A model generated the notes under the pieces. The model saw only the letters and a program-made list of their open reading frames with translations. It was not told the DNA's origin and searched no databases. Both the position numbers and the translations under genes were made by a program. A stretch of 64,000 bases of DNA from Mangrovicoccus sp. HB161399 (lineage in GTDB: Bacteria; Pseudomonadota; Alphaproteobacteria; Rhodobacterales; Rhodobacteraceae), in assembly GCF_013184745.1 (NCBI RefSeq), contig NZ_JAATVU010000026.1, forward strand, positions 24,351 through 88,350, given 5' to 3'. The stretch's first letter is position 1. Each line of letters opens with the position of its first letter. This document shows positions 42,172-52,300 of this stretch, piece by piece.

Positions 42172-45100
42172 ATGGCCAGCTTCTTCATCCACCGCCCGGT
42201 CTTCGCCTGGGTGCTGGCCATCGTCGTGATGCTGGCCGGAACCTTCGGGCTGATGACCCTGCCGATCTCGCAATATCCCGAGATCGCGCCGACCACCGTG
42301 CGGATCAGCGCCAGCTATACCGGCGCCTCCGCCGAGACGGTCGAGAACTCCGTGACCACCGTGATCGAGGACGGCATGACCGGGCTCGACGGGCTGATCT
42401 ACATGACCTCGAATTCGTCGCAGGGCTCGGCCAGCGTGTCGCTGACCTTCGACGACACGGTCGATCCCGACATGGCGCAGGTCCAGGTGCAGAACAAGCT
42501 GCAGCTGGTCCAGTCGCAGCTGCCGACCTCGGTCACGCAGCAGGGGGTGAACGTCAACCGCTCGACCTCCTCGATCCTGCTGGTCGGCGCGCTGGTTTCC
42601 GAGGACGGCAGCTATTCCTCGCTGGAGCTCGGCGACCTTCTCGGCTCCACCATCGAGGATCCGGTGCAGCGCACCGAGGGCGTCGGATCGATCAACTCCT
42701 TCGGCTCGCCCTATGCGATGCGGATCTGGCTGAATCCCGAGCGGCTCTACCAGTACCAGCTGACCCCCGCCGACGTCACCAGCGCGGTCAGCGAGCAGAA
42801 CACCAACGTCACCGTCGGCTCGCTCGGCGACCAGCCGGTGACCAAGGGGCAGCAATTCACCGTCTCGCTCTCGGCGCAGTCGCAGCTGAGTTCGATCGAG
42901 GATTTCCAGCGCATCCTGCTTAAGACCAACGAGGACGGCTCGGCGGTCTACCTGGCCGATGTCGCCACCATCGAGCTCGGCGCCGAGGATTACGGCAGCT
43001 CCAGCCGCTACGACGGCAAGCCGGCCGCGGGTTTCGGCGTCAACCTGGCGACAGGCGCCAATGCGGTGGAGACCGCGGCGCGGGTGCGCGCGGTGCTCGG
43101 CAATCTCGCGGACTCGCTGCCCGACGGGGTGACGATCGAATATCCCTACGACACCTCGCCCTTCGTCGAGCAGTCGATCGAGCAGGTCTACCACACGCTC
43201 TTCGAGGCCATCGTGCTGGTCTTCCTCGTGATCCTGCTGTTCCTGCAGAGCTGGCGGGCGACGATCATCCCGACCATCGCCGTGCCGGTCGTGCTTCTGG
43301 GCACGTTCGGGGTCCTGTCGCTGTTCGGCATGTCGATCAACACGCTCAGCATGTTCGCGCTCGTGCTCGCCATCGGCCTGCTGGTCGACGATGCCATCGT
43401 GGTCGTGGAAAACGTCGAGCGGGTGATGGAGGAGGAGGGCCTCGGCCCGGTCGAGGCCACCGAGAAGTCGATGAGCGAGATCTCCTCTGCGCTCGTGGGC
43501 ATCGTTCTGGTGCTGTCCGCGGTGTTCCTGCCGATGGCCTTCATGTCGGGCTCCACCGGCATCATCTACCGGCAGTTTTCCGTCACGATCATCTCGGCCA
43601 TGGTGCTGTCGCTGTTCGTGGCGCTCATCCTGACCCCGGCCATGTGCGCCTCGCTGCTGAAACCCTCGCACGGCGGGCCGAAATTCGCCCCGCTGCGCTG
43701 GTTCAACGGCGGTCTCGACCGGCTGACCGGTGGCTATGGCTCCGTTGTCGGGCGCTTCGCGAAGCGGCCCTTCCGGATGCTCATCGTGCTGGCGGCAGTC
43801 GGCTACGGCGCCTGGTGGGTCTATGACCGCGTGCCGTCCTCCTTCCTGCCGACCGAGGACCAGGGCGTGCTGATGGCGATGATCACGCTGCCCGACGGCG
43901 CGACCAGCCAGCAGACCGAGGATGCCGTCGCGCAGCTCGAGGACTACATGCTGAACGAGCATTCCGACGCGGTGGACTCGGTCTTCGCCGCGGTGGGCTT
44001 CTCCTTCGGCGGCTCGGGACAGAATGCGGCGATGATGTTCGTCAAGCTCAAGCCCTACGAGGAGCGACCCGGAATCGATGCCGCCGACGTGATGAACGCC
44101 GCCAACGGCCGGTTCTTCAACGGCCGGATCGGCCAGGTCTTCTTCCTGCAGCCGCCCGCCATCCCAGGCATGGGCAACACCTCGGGCTTCTCGATGTATC
44201 TCGTCGACCAGCGCGGCAACGGCCAGGACGCGCTGAAGGAAGCCGCCGACCAGCTGGTCGCGAATGCCACCGAGGACGGGCGGGTCACCTCGCTCAGGGG
44301 CAATGACGACAATGCCACACCGACGCTGAAGCTGACCATCGACCAGCAGAAGGCCGAGGCCTTCGGGGTTTCGCTGTCGGACATCAACACGATGCTGGCC
44401 ACGGTCTTCGCCGGCAGCTACGTCAACGACTTTCCGCTGGGCAACGACCTGCGCGAAGTGATCGTCCAGGGCGGCGCCTCCTGGCGGATGCAGCCCGAGG
44501 ACATCGACAGCTGGTACATCCGCAATACCGACGGCGAAATGGTGCCGCTGGCCGCGGTCATGTCGCGCAGCTGGGAGACCGAGATGCCGAAGCTCGCGCG
44601 CTACGGCGGCACGCGGGCGCTGGAAATCTCAGGCTCGGCGGCGGCCGGCGTCAGCTCGGGCGACGCGATGAACGCGATGGAAGAGCTGACCTCCCAGCTC
44701 GACGGCGGCTACGGCTCGGCCTGGACCGGCCTCAGCTACCAGGAGCGGCTCTCGGGCAACCAGGAACCGCTGCTCTACTCGCTCTCGGCGCTGGTCGTCT
44801 TCCTCTGCCTCGCCGCGCTCTACGAAAGCTGGTCGGTGCCCCTGGCGGTCATGCTGTCGGTGCCGGTCGGCATCCTCGGCGCGCTGGTCACCACCTGGTA
44901 TTTCGACCAGTCGAACGACGTCTATTTCAAGGTGGGCCTGCTGACGACCATCGGCCTCGCGGCCAGGAACGCCATCCTGATCGTCGAATTCGCCGAGACG
45001 CTGCGCAAGCAGGGGATAGCGCTGCTCGAAGCCACCGTGACGGCGGCGCGGCAGCGGCTCCGGCCGATCCTGATGACCTCGCTCGCCTTCGGCTTCGGCA

Positions 45101-45282
45101 TCCTGCCCCTCGTGCTCGCCTCCGGGGCAGGGGCAAACGCGCAGAAATCTATCGGGACGGGGATGCTCGGCGGCATCATCTTCTCCGCTGTCATCGGAAT
45201 CGTCATGGTTCCCGTCTTCTATGTCGCCGTGTTGAAGGCCGTGGGCATGGTGCGCCGCCGGCCGCAGGAGGTTCCCTCGTGA
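42172..45282 (+). CDS. RND efflux pump inner-membrane transporter (HAE1 family)
   Basis: Proton-driven drug/hydrophobe exporter of 1036 residues. It has an N-terminal helix (FFIHRPVFAWVLAIVVMLAG), two large periplasmic loops and helices 2-6 and 8-12. The proton-relay Asp pair is in GLLVDDAIVVVENV at about 405. The FPTED-like segment reads SFLPTEDQG. The length equals AcrB-type pumps. It is tightly coupled to the adaptor and outer-membrane genes. The substrates are unknown; the TetR protein probably senses one of them. Confidence 0.96.
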   Translation: MASFFIHRPVFAWVLAIVVMLAGTFGLMTLPISQYPEIAPTTVRISASYTGASAETVENSVTTVIEDGMTGLDGLIYMTSNSSQGSASVSLTFDDTVDPDMAQVQVQNKLQLVQSQLPTSVTQQGVNVNRSTSSILLVGALVSEDGSYSSLELGDLLGSTIEDPVQRTEGVGSINSFGSPYAMRIWLNPERLYQYQLTPADVTSAVSEQNTNVTVGSLGDQPVTKGQQFTVSLSAQSQLSSIEDFQRILLKTNEDGSAVYLADVATIELGAEDYGSSSRYDGKPAAGFGVNLATGANAVETAARVRAVLGNLADSLPDGVTIEYPYDTSPFVEQSIEQVYHTLFEAIVLVFLVILLFLQSWRATIIPTIAVPVVLLGTFGVLSLFGMSINTLSMFALVLAIGLLVDDAIVVVENVERVMEEEGLGPVEATEKSMSEISSALVGIVLVLSAVFLPMAFMSGSTGIIYRQFSVTIISAMVLSLFVALILTPAMCASLLKPSHGGPKFAPLRWFNGGLDRLTGGYGSVVGRFAKRPFRMLIVLAAVGYGAWWVYDRVPSSFLPTEDQGVLMAMITLPDGATSQQTEDAVAQLEDYMLNEHSDAVDSVFAAVGFSFGGSGQNAAMMFVKLKPYEERPGIDAADVMNAANGRFFNGRIGQVFFLQPPAIPGMGNTSGFSMYLVDQRGNGQDALKEAADQLVANATEDGRVTSLRGNDDNATPTLKLTIDQQKAEAFGVSLSDINTMLATVFAGSYVNDFPLGNDLREVIVQGGASWRMQPEDIDSWYIRNTDGEMVPLAAVMSRSWETEMPKLARYGGTRALEISGSAAAGVSSGDAMNAMEELTSQLDGGYGSAWTGLSYQERLSGNQEPLLYSLSALVVFLCLAALYESWSVPLAVMLSVPVGILGALVTTWYFDQSNDVYFKVGLLTTIGLAARNAILIVEFAETLRKQGIALLEATVTAARQRLRPILMTSLAFGFGILPLVLASGAGANAQKSIGTGMLGGIIFSAVIGIVMVPVFYVAVLKAVGMVRRRPQEVPS

Positions 45283-46652
45283 GAGTTGCATCCGTTCTAG
45301 TGCTCCTGGCGGTCGCGGGCTGCGCCGTCGGCCCCGATTACCAGCGCCCCGAAGCCCCGCTGACCGCGCGCTTCGCCGATGGCGACGCGCAGTCGATCGG
45401 CCAGGTCGCGCAGGAGGCCTGGTGGCAGGACTACCGAGACCCGGTGCTGAGCGGCCTGGTGGCGCGCGGTCTGAAGCAGAACCTCGACGTGATGGCCGCG
45501 AGCGAGGCGATCCGCGAGGCCGAGGCCAACCTGCGCGCGACCGGGATCAACGCGGCCGCCTCGGGTTCGCTCGACGGCTCGCGCACGCGCCAGGGCGGCG
45601 AGGCGATCGACGGCATCCAGACCATTGACAACGCGGAACTGGGCGCCAGCTTCGTGATCGACCTCTTCGGCGGCATAAGACGCGAGCGCGAGGGCGCCAT
45701 CGCCTCGCTCGCCTCCGCCAGGGCCACGGTGGAGACCACGCGGCTGGCCTGGCTGGCCGAGCTGATCGCCGCCTATTCCAATGCCCGCTACTACCAGGAG
45801 GCGCTGGCGCTGGCGCGCGACACGATCCGCGCGCGGGAGGAAACCGTCGACATCACCCGCACCCAGTACGATGCCGGGGCGGCGACCGAATACGAGGTGG
45901 CCGAGGCGGAGGCGCTGCTGTCGAATGCCCGCGCGGCGGTGCCGCAATACGCGGCGCTCTTCGAGTCGAACGTCTATGCCATCGCCAGCCTGCTGAACGA
46001 GCCGACCGGGCCGATCATGCAGCGCATGGAGCGCGGCGCGCCGCAGCTGCGGACGCCCGTCGGCGGCCGCACCGGGGTGCCGGCCGACCTCTTGAGGAAC
46101 CGGCCGGACGTGCGCAGCGCCGAGGCCGACCTGGCCGCCGCGGTGGCAGATGTCGGCGTGGCCGAGGCCGATCTCTATCCTTCGCTGTCTCTGACCGGCT
46201 CGGTGGGCCGCGCCGACGGCGTCGACAGCTGGTCCTTCGGCCCGTACCTGTCGCTGCCGGTCTTCAACCAGGGCGCGCTGCGCGCCACCCGCGACGCCCG
46301 GATCTCGGCGGCCAAGCAGGCCGAGATCGCCTGGCGCTCGTCGGTCACCGGCGCGGTCAAGGACGTGCAGGTGGCGGAATCGAACCTGCGCCGCTACCGC
46401 CAGCGCGTGTCGGCGCTGCGCCAGGCGGCGGATGACTACGGCCGCGCGCTGAGCCTCGCGCAGGAGAACTACCGCAACGGCGCGATCACGCTGCTCGACC
46501 TGCTCGACACCGACCGCAACACCGCCTCGGCGCGCATCTCGGCGGCCTCCGCCGTCAACGACGCGGCGCAGGCCTGGGCGACGCTGAAGATCGCCACCGG
46601 CTCGGGCGCGGCCGTGGCGGCCATGGGCACGCCGGCGGCCACCGGCGGCTGA
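45279..46652 (+). CDS. Outer-membrane efflux lipoprotein (NodT/OprM family)
   Basis: Outer-membrane channel of 457 residues that completes the tripartite pump. A lipoprotein signal peptide ends in LAVAGC, so Cys 15 would be lipidated. VGPDYQRPEAP follows, typical of NodT/OprM proteins. Two repeated alpha-beta halves carry the motifs DLFGGIRREREGA and LPVFNQGALRATRDA. The start is GTG, overlapping the pump stop, with GCAGGAGG 8 nt upstream. Confidence 0.94.
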   Translation: MRVASVLVLLAVAGCAVGPDYQRPEAPLTARFADGDAQSIGQVAQEAWWQDYRDPVLSGLVARGLKQNLDVMAASEAIREAEANLRATGINAAASGSLDGSRTRQGGEAIDGIQTIDNAELGASFVIDLFGGIRREREGAIASLASARATVETTRLAWLAELIAAYSNARYYQEALALARDTIRAREETVDITRTQYDAGAATEYEVAEAEALLSNARAAVPQYAALFESNVYAIASLLNEPTGPIMQRMERGAPQLRTPVGGRTGVPADLLRNRPDVRSAEADLAAAVADVGVAEADLYPSLSLTGSVGRADGVDSWSFGPYLSLPVFNQGALRATRDARISAAKQAEIAWRSSVTGAVKDVQVAESNLRRYRQRVSALRQAADDYGRALSLAQENYRNGAITLLDLLDTDRNTASARISAASAVNDAAQAWATLKIATGSGAAVAAMGTPAATGG

Positions 46653-46674
46653 TCGGCCGCCATCGTCCGGAAAA

Positions 46675-46694
46675 GCGGCAGCCGGGCTTGCCGC
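46675..46694 (+). terminator. Weak hairpin after the RND operon
   Basis: GCGGCA and TGCCGC pair over a short GC-rich loop, about 20 bp after the outer-membrane gene. No T-run follows. A terminator is possible but not well supported. Confidence 0.3.
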
Positions 46695-46795
46695 GCGCGC
46701 CGGCGGGCTATCCTTTCCCGGGGCAGGGGCCGTCGCCCTTGCTCCGGCCGCCGCGGCGCAATAACCCTTGCGGCAGGACAGGAAGGAAGGCGGAC

Positions 46796-47485
46796 ATGGC
46801 GCTTCTCAAGCCGTCGGGCACGCGCAAGAGCGGCAATTTCGCCGTGCTGGGACTGGGACTCTTCGGGGCCACGGTCGCGCGCGAGCTGATGCGCTTCGGC
46901 AACTACGTCGTCGGCGTCGACCATGATGAGACCCGCGTCACCGCGATGGCGGACGAGCTGAGCCGCGCGGTGATCATCGACGTGCGCGACGACGACGCGC
47001 TGCGCGAGGCCGGGATCGGCGATTGCGGCACGGCCCTCGTGGCGATGGGCGAGGACCTGGAATCCAGCATCATCGCCGCGATCAACCTCAAGACCATGGG
47101 CGTGCCGACGGTCTGGGCCAAGGCCTCGTCGAAGACCCATCACCGCATCCTGTCGAAGCTGAAGGTGGACCGCATCATCCATCCCGAGGTCGAGGTCGGC
47201 CAGCACATCGCCCAGGTGCTGCACAACCCGATCGTGCGGGACTATGTCAGCCTCGGCAACGGCTTCCACGTGGTGAACTTCAAGGTGCCGGAAAAGCTGG
47301 ACGGGGTTTCGCTGGGCGACCTGAAGCATCCCGACTACGACCTGCGCTGCGTCGGCGCGATGCGCGGCACCGAGTATCTCGGGTTCGACGGCCAGAACTG
47401 CACGCTGAAGAAGGACGACCTGCTGATCCTGCTGGGACGCCGGGCCGACCTGCGCGAATTCGCGGCGAGCCTGCCATGGCCCTGA
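46796..47485 (+). CDS. ktrA: Potassium uptake regulatory subunit (KtrA/TrkA family)
   Basis: Cytoplasmic gating ring protein of 229 residues, the length of single-domain KtrA rather than the double-length TrkA. The RCK nucleotide-binding motif LGLGLFGATVAREL is at about 18-30, the acidic end of beta-2 in GVDHDE, and a C-terminal RCK_C domain starts near 150 (FKVPEKLDG). GGAAGGAAGG precedes the ATG. It overlaps the channel gene by 10 bp. Confidence 0.92.
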   Translation: MALLKPSGTRKSGNFAVLGLGLFGATVARELMRFGNYVVGVDHDETRVTAMADELSRAVIIDVRDDDALREAGIGDCGTALVAMGEDLESSIIAAINLKTMGVPTVWAKASSKTHHRILSKLKVDRIIHPEVEVGQHIAQVLHNPIVRDYVSLGNGFHVVNFKVPEKLDGVSLGDLKHPDYDLRCVGAMRGTEYLGFDGQNCTLKKDDLLILLGRRADLREFAASLPWP

Positions 47486-48825
47486 CGCGCCGCAGCGTTC
47501 CGGCGCTGTCGCGGGGGCTGATCCATTCCCCGCCCGCCACGCTGGCGCTGCTCTATCTCAACTGCATCCTGCTCGGCGCGCTGCTGCTGAAGCTGCCCGT
47601 CTGCCATGACGGCTCGGTCTCCTGGGCAGACGCGATCTTCACCTCGGTCTCCGCCGTGACGGTGACCGGGCTTTCGGTCGTCGATACCGGCTCGGCCTTC
47701 ACCTTTGCCGGGCAGGCGGTGATCCTGGTGCTGATCCAGCTCGGCGGGCTCGGCCTGATGGCCTTTGCGGTGCTGCTGCTGTTCCTGCTGGGCGTGCCCG
47801 TGGGCATCCCGCACAAGCTCCTGCTGCGCGAGGAACTGAACCAGTCCGGCTACGGCGAGCTGAAGACCATCGTCTGGCTGGTCTTCTGGGTCGCGGCGAT
47901 CTCGGAACTGCTGGGGACGATGTTCCTCAGCGTGGTCTTCGTGCCGGAATTCGGCCTCGGCGAAGGGCTGTGGATGGCGCTCTTCCACAGCGTTTCGGCC
48001 TTCAACAACGCGGGCTTCGCGCTCTTCCCGGACAGCCTGTCGCGCTATGTCGCCGATCCGGTGGTCAATCTCGTGATCCCCGCGCTGATCCTCACCGGCG
48101 GGCTCGGCTTCATCGTGCTCGGCGACATCGCCGAAGAGCGCAGCTGGCAGCGGCTGACGCTGCATTCCAAGCTGATGCTGACCGGCTCGGCGGTGCTGAT
48201 CCTGCTGGGCTGGGTCCTCTTCGCCGCGCTGGAATGGCGCAACCCCGGCACGCTGGGGGCGCTGCACTCCACCGCCGCCAAGCTCGGCGCCGCCTGGTTC
48301 CAGGCGATCAGCCCGCGCACTGCCGGGTTCAACACCGTCGACACCGCGGAGCTGCATGACAGCACGGTGCTGCTGACCATGGCGCTGATGGTGATCGGCG
48401 GCGGCTCCACCTCGACCGCGGGCGGCATCAAGGTAACGACGGTCTGCGTGCTGATCATCGCCACCGTCGCCTTCTTCCGGCGCGAGACGGTGATGCGCGC
48501 CTTCGGCCGCAGCTTCGGCCCCGAAGACGTGTTCAAGGTGATGGCGCTGGCCACCGTCTCGACGATGGCAATCATGGCCGCGATGTTCGCGATCTCGATC
48601 TCGCATGACGGCGAGTTCACCGACCTGGCCTTCGAGGTGGTCTCGGCCTTCGGCACGGTGGGCCTGTCGCGCGGCGCCACCGGAGAGTTGGACGGGTTCG
48701 GCCGCACGGTGGTGATGCTGCTGATGTTCCTCGGCCGGGTCGGGCCGCTGACGCTGGGCTTCTTCCTCGCGACCCGCAGCCAGCCGCGCGTGCGCTATCC
48801 GCGCGGCCGGGTCTACCTGGGCTGA
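47476..48825 (+). CDS. ktrB: Potassium uptake transmembrane subunit (KtrB/TrkH family)
   Basis: Inner-membrane potassium translocator of 449 residues, the size of KtrB. The four pore loops are readable: SVSAVTVTGLSVVDTG, SVSAFNNAGFALFPDS, AISPRTAGFNTVDTA and VVSAFGTVGLSRGATG, each with the selectivity Gly. It forms a complex with the RCK protein encoded immediately upstream. Together they would take up potassium during osmotic stress. Confidence 0.94.
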   Translation: MALTRRSVPALSRGLIHSPPATLALLYLNCILLGALLLKLPVCHDGSVSWADAIFTSVSAVTVTGLSVVDTGSAFTFAGQAVILVLIQLGGLGLMAFAVLLLFLLGVPVGIPHKLLLREELNQSGYGELKTIVWLVFWVAAISELLGTMFLSVVFVPEFGLGEGLWMALFHSVSAFNNAGFALFPDSLSRYVADPVVNLVIPALILTGGLGFIVLGDIAEERSWQRLTLHSKLMLTGSAVLILLGWVLFAALEWRNPGTLGALHSTAAKLGAAWFQAISPRTAGFNTVDTAELHDSTVLLTMALMVIGGGSTSTAGGIKVTTVCVLIIATVAFFRRETVMRAFGRSFGPEDVFKVMALATVSTMAIMAAMFAISISHDGEFTDLAFEVVSAFGTVGLSRGATGELDGFGRTVVMLLMFLGRVGPLTLGFFLATRSQPRVRYPRGRVYLG

Positions 48826-48878
48826 GACCGGCGCGATTTCCTCTGGCCAGAGCGGCGGCCCGGGCTTAAGGCGGTGCC

Positions 48879-49220
48879 ATGACCGATCAGCTGCCGCAAT
48901 GCCCCGAATGTTCCTCCGCCTATGTCTACGAGGCGGATGCCCTGCTTGTCTGTCCCGAATGCGGGCATGAATGGTCGCCGGACGCGGCCGGAGGGGATGG
49001 CGACGTGATCCGCGACAGCGTCGGCAACATCCTCGCCGACGGGGACACCGTGACGGTGATCAAGGATCTCAAGGTCAAGGGATCGTCCTCGGTCGTCAAG
49101 GTCGGCACCAAGGTGCGCGGCATCCGGCTGGTCGATGGAGACCACGACATCGACTGCAAGATCCCGGGCATCGGCCAGATGGGGCTGAAGTCGCAATTCG
49201 TGAAGAAGGTCGCCGACTAG
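48879..49220 (+). CDS. phnA: PhnA/YjdM-family zinc-ribbon protein
   Basis: A 113-residue protein with an N-terminal zinc ribbon (Cys 8, Cys 11, Cys 25, Cys 28) and a C-terminal PhnA beta domain with [20 protein letters not shown] (in parts) and [11 protein letters not shown]. The name comes from an old link to phosphonate use that is not a proven enzymatic role. Its gene ends just before a strong terminator and is functionally unrelated to its neighbours as far as can be seen. Confidence 0.92.
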   Translation: MTDQLPQCPECSSAYVYEADALLVCPECGHEWSPDAAGGDGDVIRDSVGNILADGDTVTVIKDLKVKGSSSVVKVGTKVRGIRLVDGDHDIDCKIPGIGQMGLKSQFVKKVAD

Positions 49221-49245
49221 GTCACCTGACAATCCCGTTTTCCGG

Positions 49246-49277
49246 AACCGCGCGCAGGACTGCAGCGCGGTTTTTTT
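49246..49277 (+). terminator. Rho-independent terminator after phnA
   Basis: AACCGCGC (49246-49253) and GCGCGGTT (49265-49272) form a stem around an 11-nt loop, followed by a run of seven T. This is the clearest factor-independent terminator in the window and isolates the RTX gene from upstream transcription. Confidence 0.9.
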
Positions 49278-49357
49278 GAACCCATTCCCCCGCCGTGCCG
49301 ACCGACAGGACAGAAGCGGCGCATCGGGCTGCCGCGCTCACGGCAAGGGTTCGGAAA

Positions 49358-52300
49358 ATGGCACATGGCACCCCTCTCTCCGGCATCGACCTGAACGCGG
49401 TTTCGGGCGGTCTGGCGCTTTTCATCGACGGCAACGGCAGCAGCGTGAAGGGCCTGCGCGGCTACCTGGATGACGTGGCCGATACCAAGGCGCTGCTGCA
49501 GGGCGCGAGCGACCTGCTCGGCCAGGTATCGGAAATGAAGGAAAACGCCGAGGACCTGCAGAAGATCGCGGACGGGGTCGGCGACGCGCTCCAGGTGGTC
49601 GGCAAGCTCGGCGGCATCCTGGGCAGCGTCTTCAAGGTCGCGACGCGGGTGATCGGCGAGGCGCTGGAGGAGATCGAGGATGCCGCCAAGCGCTTCGAGA
49701 AGCAGCTCGACCGCTTCGACGAGACCGCGGACAAGATCCAGGCGGCCATCGACAAGGCGATCGCGCTGATCGAGGAAGTGGTGGAGCCGGTGGGCGAGGG
49801 CTATCTGGAGCAGAGCCTGAACCTGAAGGACACCGTCGACCGGCTGAATGACGGGCTCGACACGCTGCGCACCGACCGGTTCGAGATCACCGCCTCCGAC
49901 GAGGACGCCATCGGCGTCCCCTTCCTGCCCGCGCGGCTCGAAGGCGCGCTGCGGCAGCTGGAGACCTTCGCCGGGGCCTTCGAGCAGGGCGGCGACAGCC
50001 TCGACGCGCTGATCGAGGACGCCAACGCCATTCCCGGCGCGGATCTGTTCGTTCCGGGCGGCACGGCCGTCGGCGCCTTCGAACAGACCGTGGAGGTGAT
50101 CGGCAATGCCGCCGACACCGTTGAGGCCGTGACCTCCAAGCTCGGCTTCCTCGCCGTGCCGATGGAGATCGTGTCCTTCGCCGTGAAGCCCATCGAGCCG
50201 CTGCTGAACGCTTCGGGCTTCGTCTTCCGCATGGTGGTCAAGCCGGTGCTCGACCCGATCATGAAGGCGACGGGCATCAACAAGATCTTCGATCCGGTCT
50301 CCAAGGAACTGGCCAAGCTGGTGCCGCAGATCGACGGGGCGGAGAATTTCCTCGAGGACGCGCAGAACGTCGCCGACACGCTGGAGGCGATGAAGGAGGA
50401 ACTGAAGCAGGAGGCGCGCGAGGGCGTGACCAATTCGGCCGCCTTCATCGAGGATGCGCTCTCGCCGGTGCAGCGCGCCTCGGACATCACCGGGCTGGTC
50501 GATGCCGACAACCCGGCAAGCGGCTTCGCCGGCGACATCATCATCGCGGATTCCCGGCCAAGCGCGATCGCGGACACCGTCGAGGCACTGGGACTCGACA
50601 CCGGGCTGATCGGCAGCCTTCTGGGGCGCAACGACAATGTCTTCGACGGCAGCGCAGGCGACGATGTCTTCGTCGACAACCTGATCGGCAACGAGATGAA
50701 CGGGAAGGGCGGCAGCGACGTCTTCATGATGGCAGGCGGCGACAACACCGTGACCGGCGGCGAGGGCGAGGACTATGCCGTCTATGCCAGCCGCATCACC
50801 CAGTTCCGGCTGTCGGCCGAGATGTCCGGCGGCGTGCCGAAGATCACCGTGATCCACCTGAACCCGGACTCGGGGCAAGAGTACGAAGGCATCAGCAGCT
50901 TCCGCGGAGTCGAGCATTTCTTCTTCGAGGACATCGGCATCACCGAGGGGGCGGCCTTCGAGATCGAGCCGCTGGAAGGCGACGAAGATTTCACTGCGGC
51001 GGACGTGAGCGATGCGGCGCCGCAGGGCGTGGCGGCGGCGGAGGGCCTGGCCGGGGCGGACTACGACCGGGAGATGACCGCCAAGGCGGACATCGTCTTC
51101 GGCAGCGGCGGCGACAACCATATCCGCACCGGCGGCGGCAACGATTTCGTCGTGACCGGCGGCGGCGCGGACACGGTCGAGGCGGGCCATGGCGACGACG
51201 TGGTGGCGATCTCGGGCACAGAGGTGCTGGTCGATGGCGGCGAGGGGCGCGACGCGCTCTCGGCGGTCGGCGTGAAGGTCGACCTGGAGATTGCCCTCGA
51301 CGAGCCGTCCGGCGGGGAGATCCCGGAGGGACAGTCGGGACTGGTTGCCGCGGCGGGCGCCTATGTCAACATCCAGCCGATGAGCCCCGGCAGCGCGGAG
51401 GGCGAAAGCCTGGTGGTCGCGGCGCCGGAGGGGATCGCCTACGGCGTCGCGACCGGCCAGTACCTGAATTTCGAGGACGCGATCGGCGGCGGCGGCAATG
51501 ACACGCTGACCGGCAACAGCCAGGCGAATGCGCTGGCGGGCAGCACCGGCAACGACCAGATCGCGGGCGGCGCGGGCGACGACACGCTCAACGGCGGCGC
51601 AGGCACCGACGAGCTGACGGGCGGCGAGGGGGACGACCTGATCCTCGGAGGCGACGGCGACGATACGGTCTTCGGACTGGACGCGGGCGACGAGATCGAC
51701 GGCGGCTTCGGGTCCGACCTGCTGGACCTGACGGGCGAGGCACGCGACATCCTGATCGACATGACCGGCGGGACGCCCGGCGCGAATGTCATCGTCAACG
51801 TGGAGGAAGTGGAGTTCGGCGGCTCCGGGAACGACACGGTGATCGCCGGAGACGAGCTCGACCGCGTCGAGATGGCCGGGGGCCGGGACCTCGCGCTCTT
51901 TCAGGGCGGCGACGATGACGGGCTGGCGCTCGGCATGGGCAGCGGCAACGACACGGTGCGCGCGGCGATGGACATGAAGGCCGACATCGAGCTTGGCGAC
52001 GGCGAGGACCGCTTTTTCCTCGATGCGCCCGGCGGGGCTATGGAAGATGCGGCGGTCGCGGTCTCCGGCGGCGGCGGCAAGGACATGTTCCGCACCGACG
52101 GCACCGCGATCTCGCTCGACCTGAAGGGCAGCGGGGACGTCCTGTCGGGCAGGGCCCGGGCCATCGCGGCGGCAGAGGCGGAGGAGACGCAGGCGCTGCC
52201 GGCCACGGCCGTCGCGGCGGACGGGTTCGAGGTCTTCCTGCTCTCGGACGAAGCCGACCGCCTGCGCGGGGAAACCGACATCCGCGAGGTCTTTGCAAAT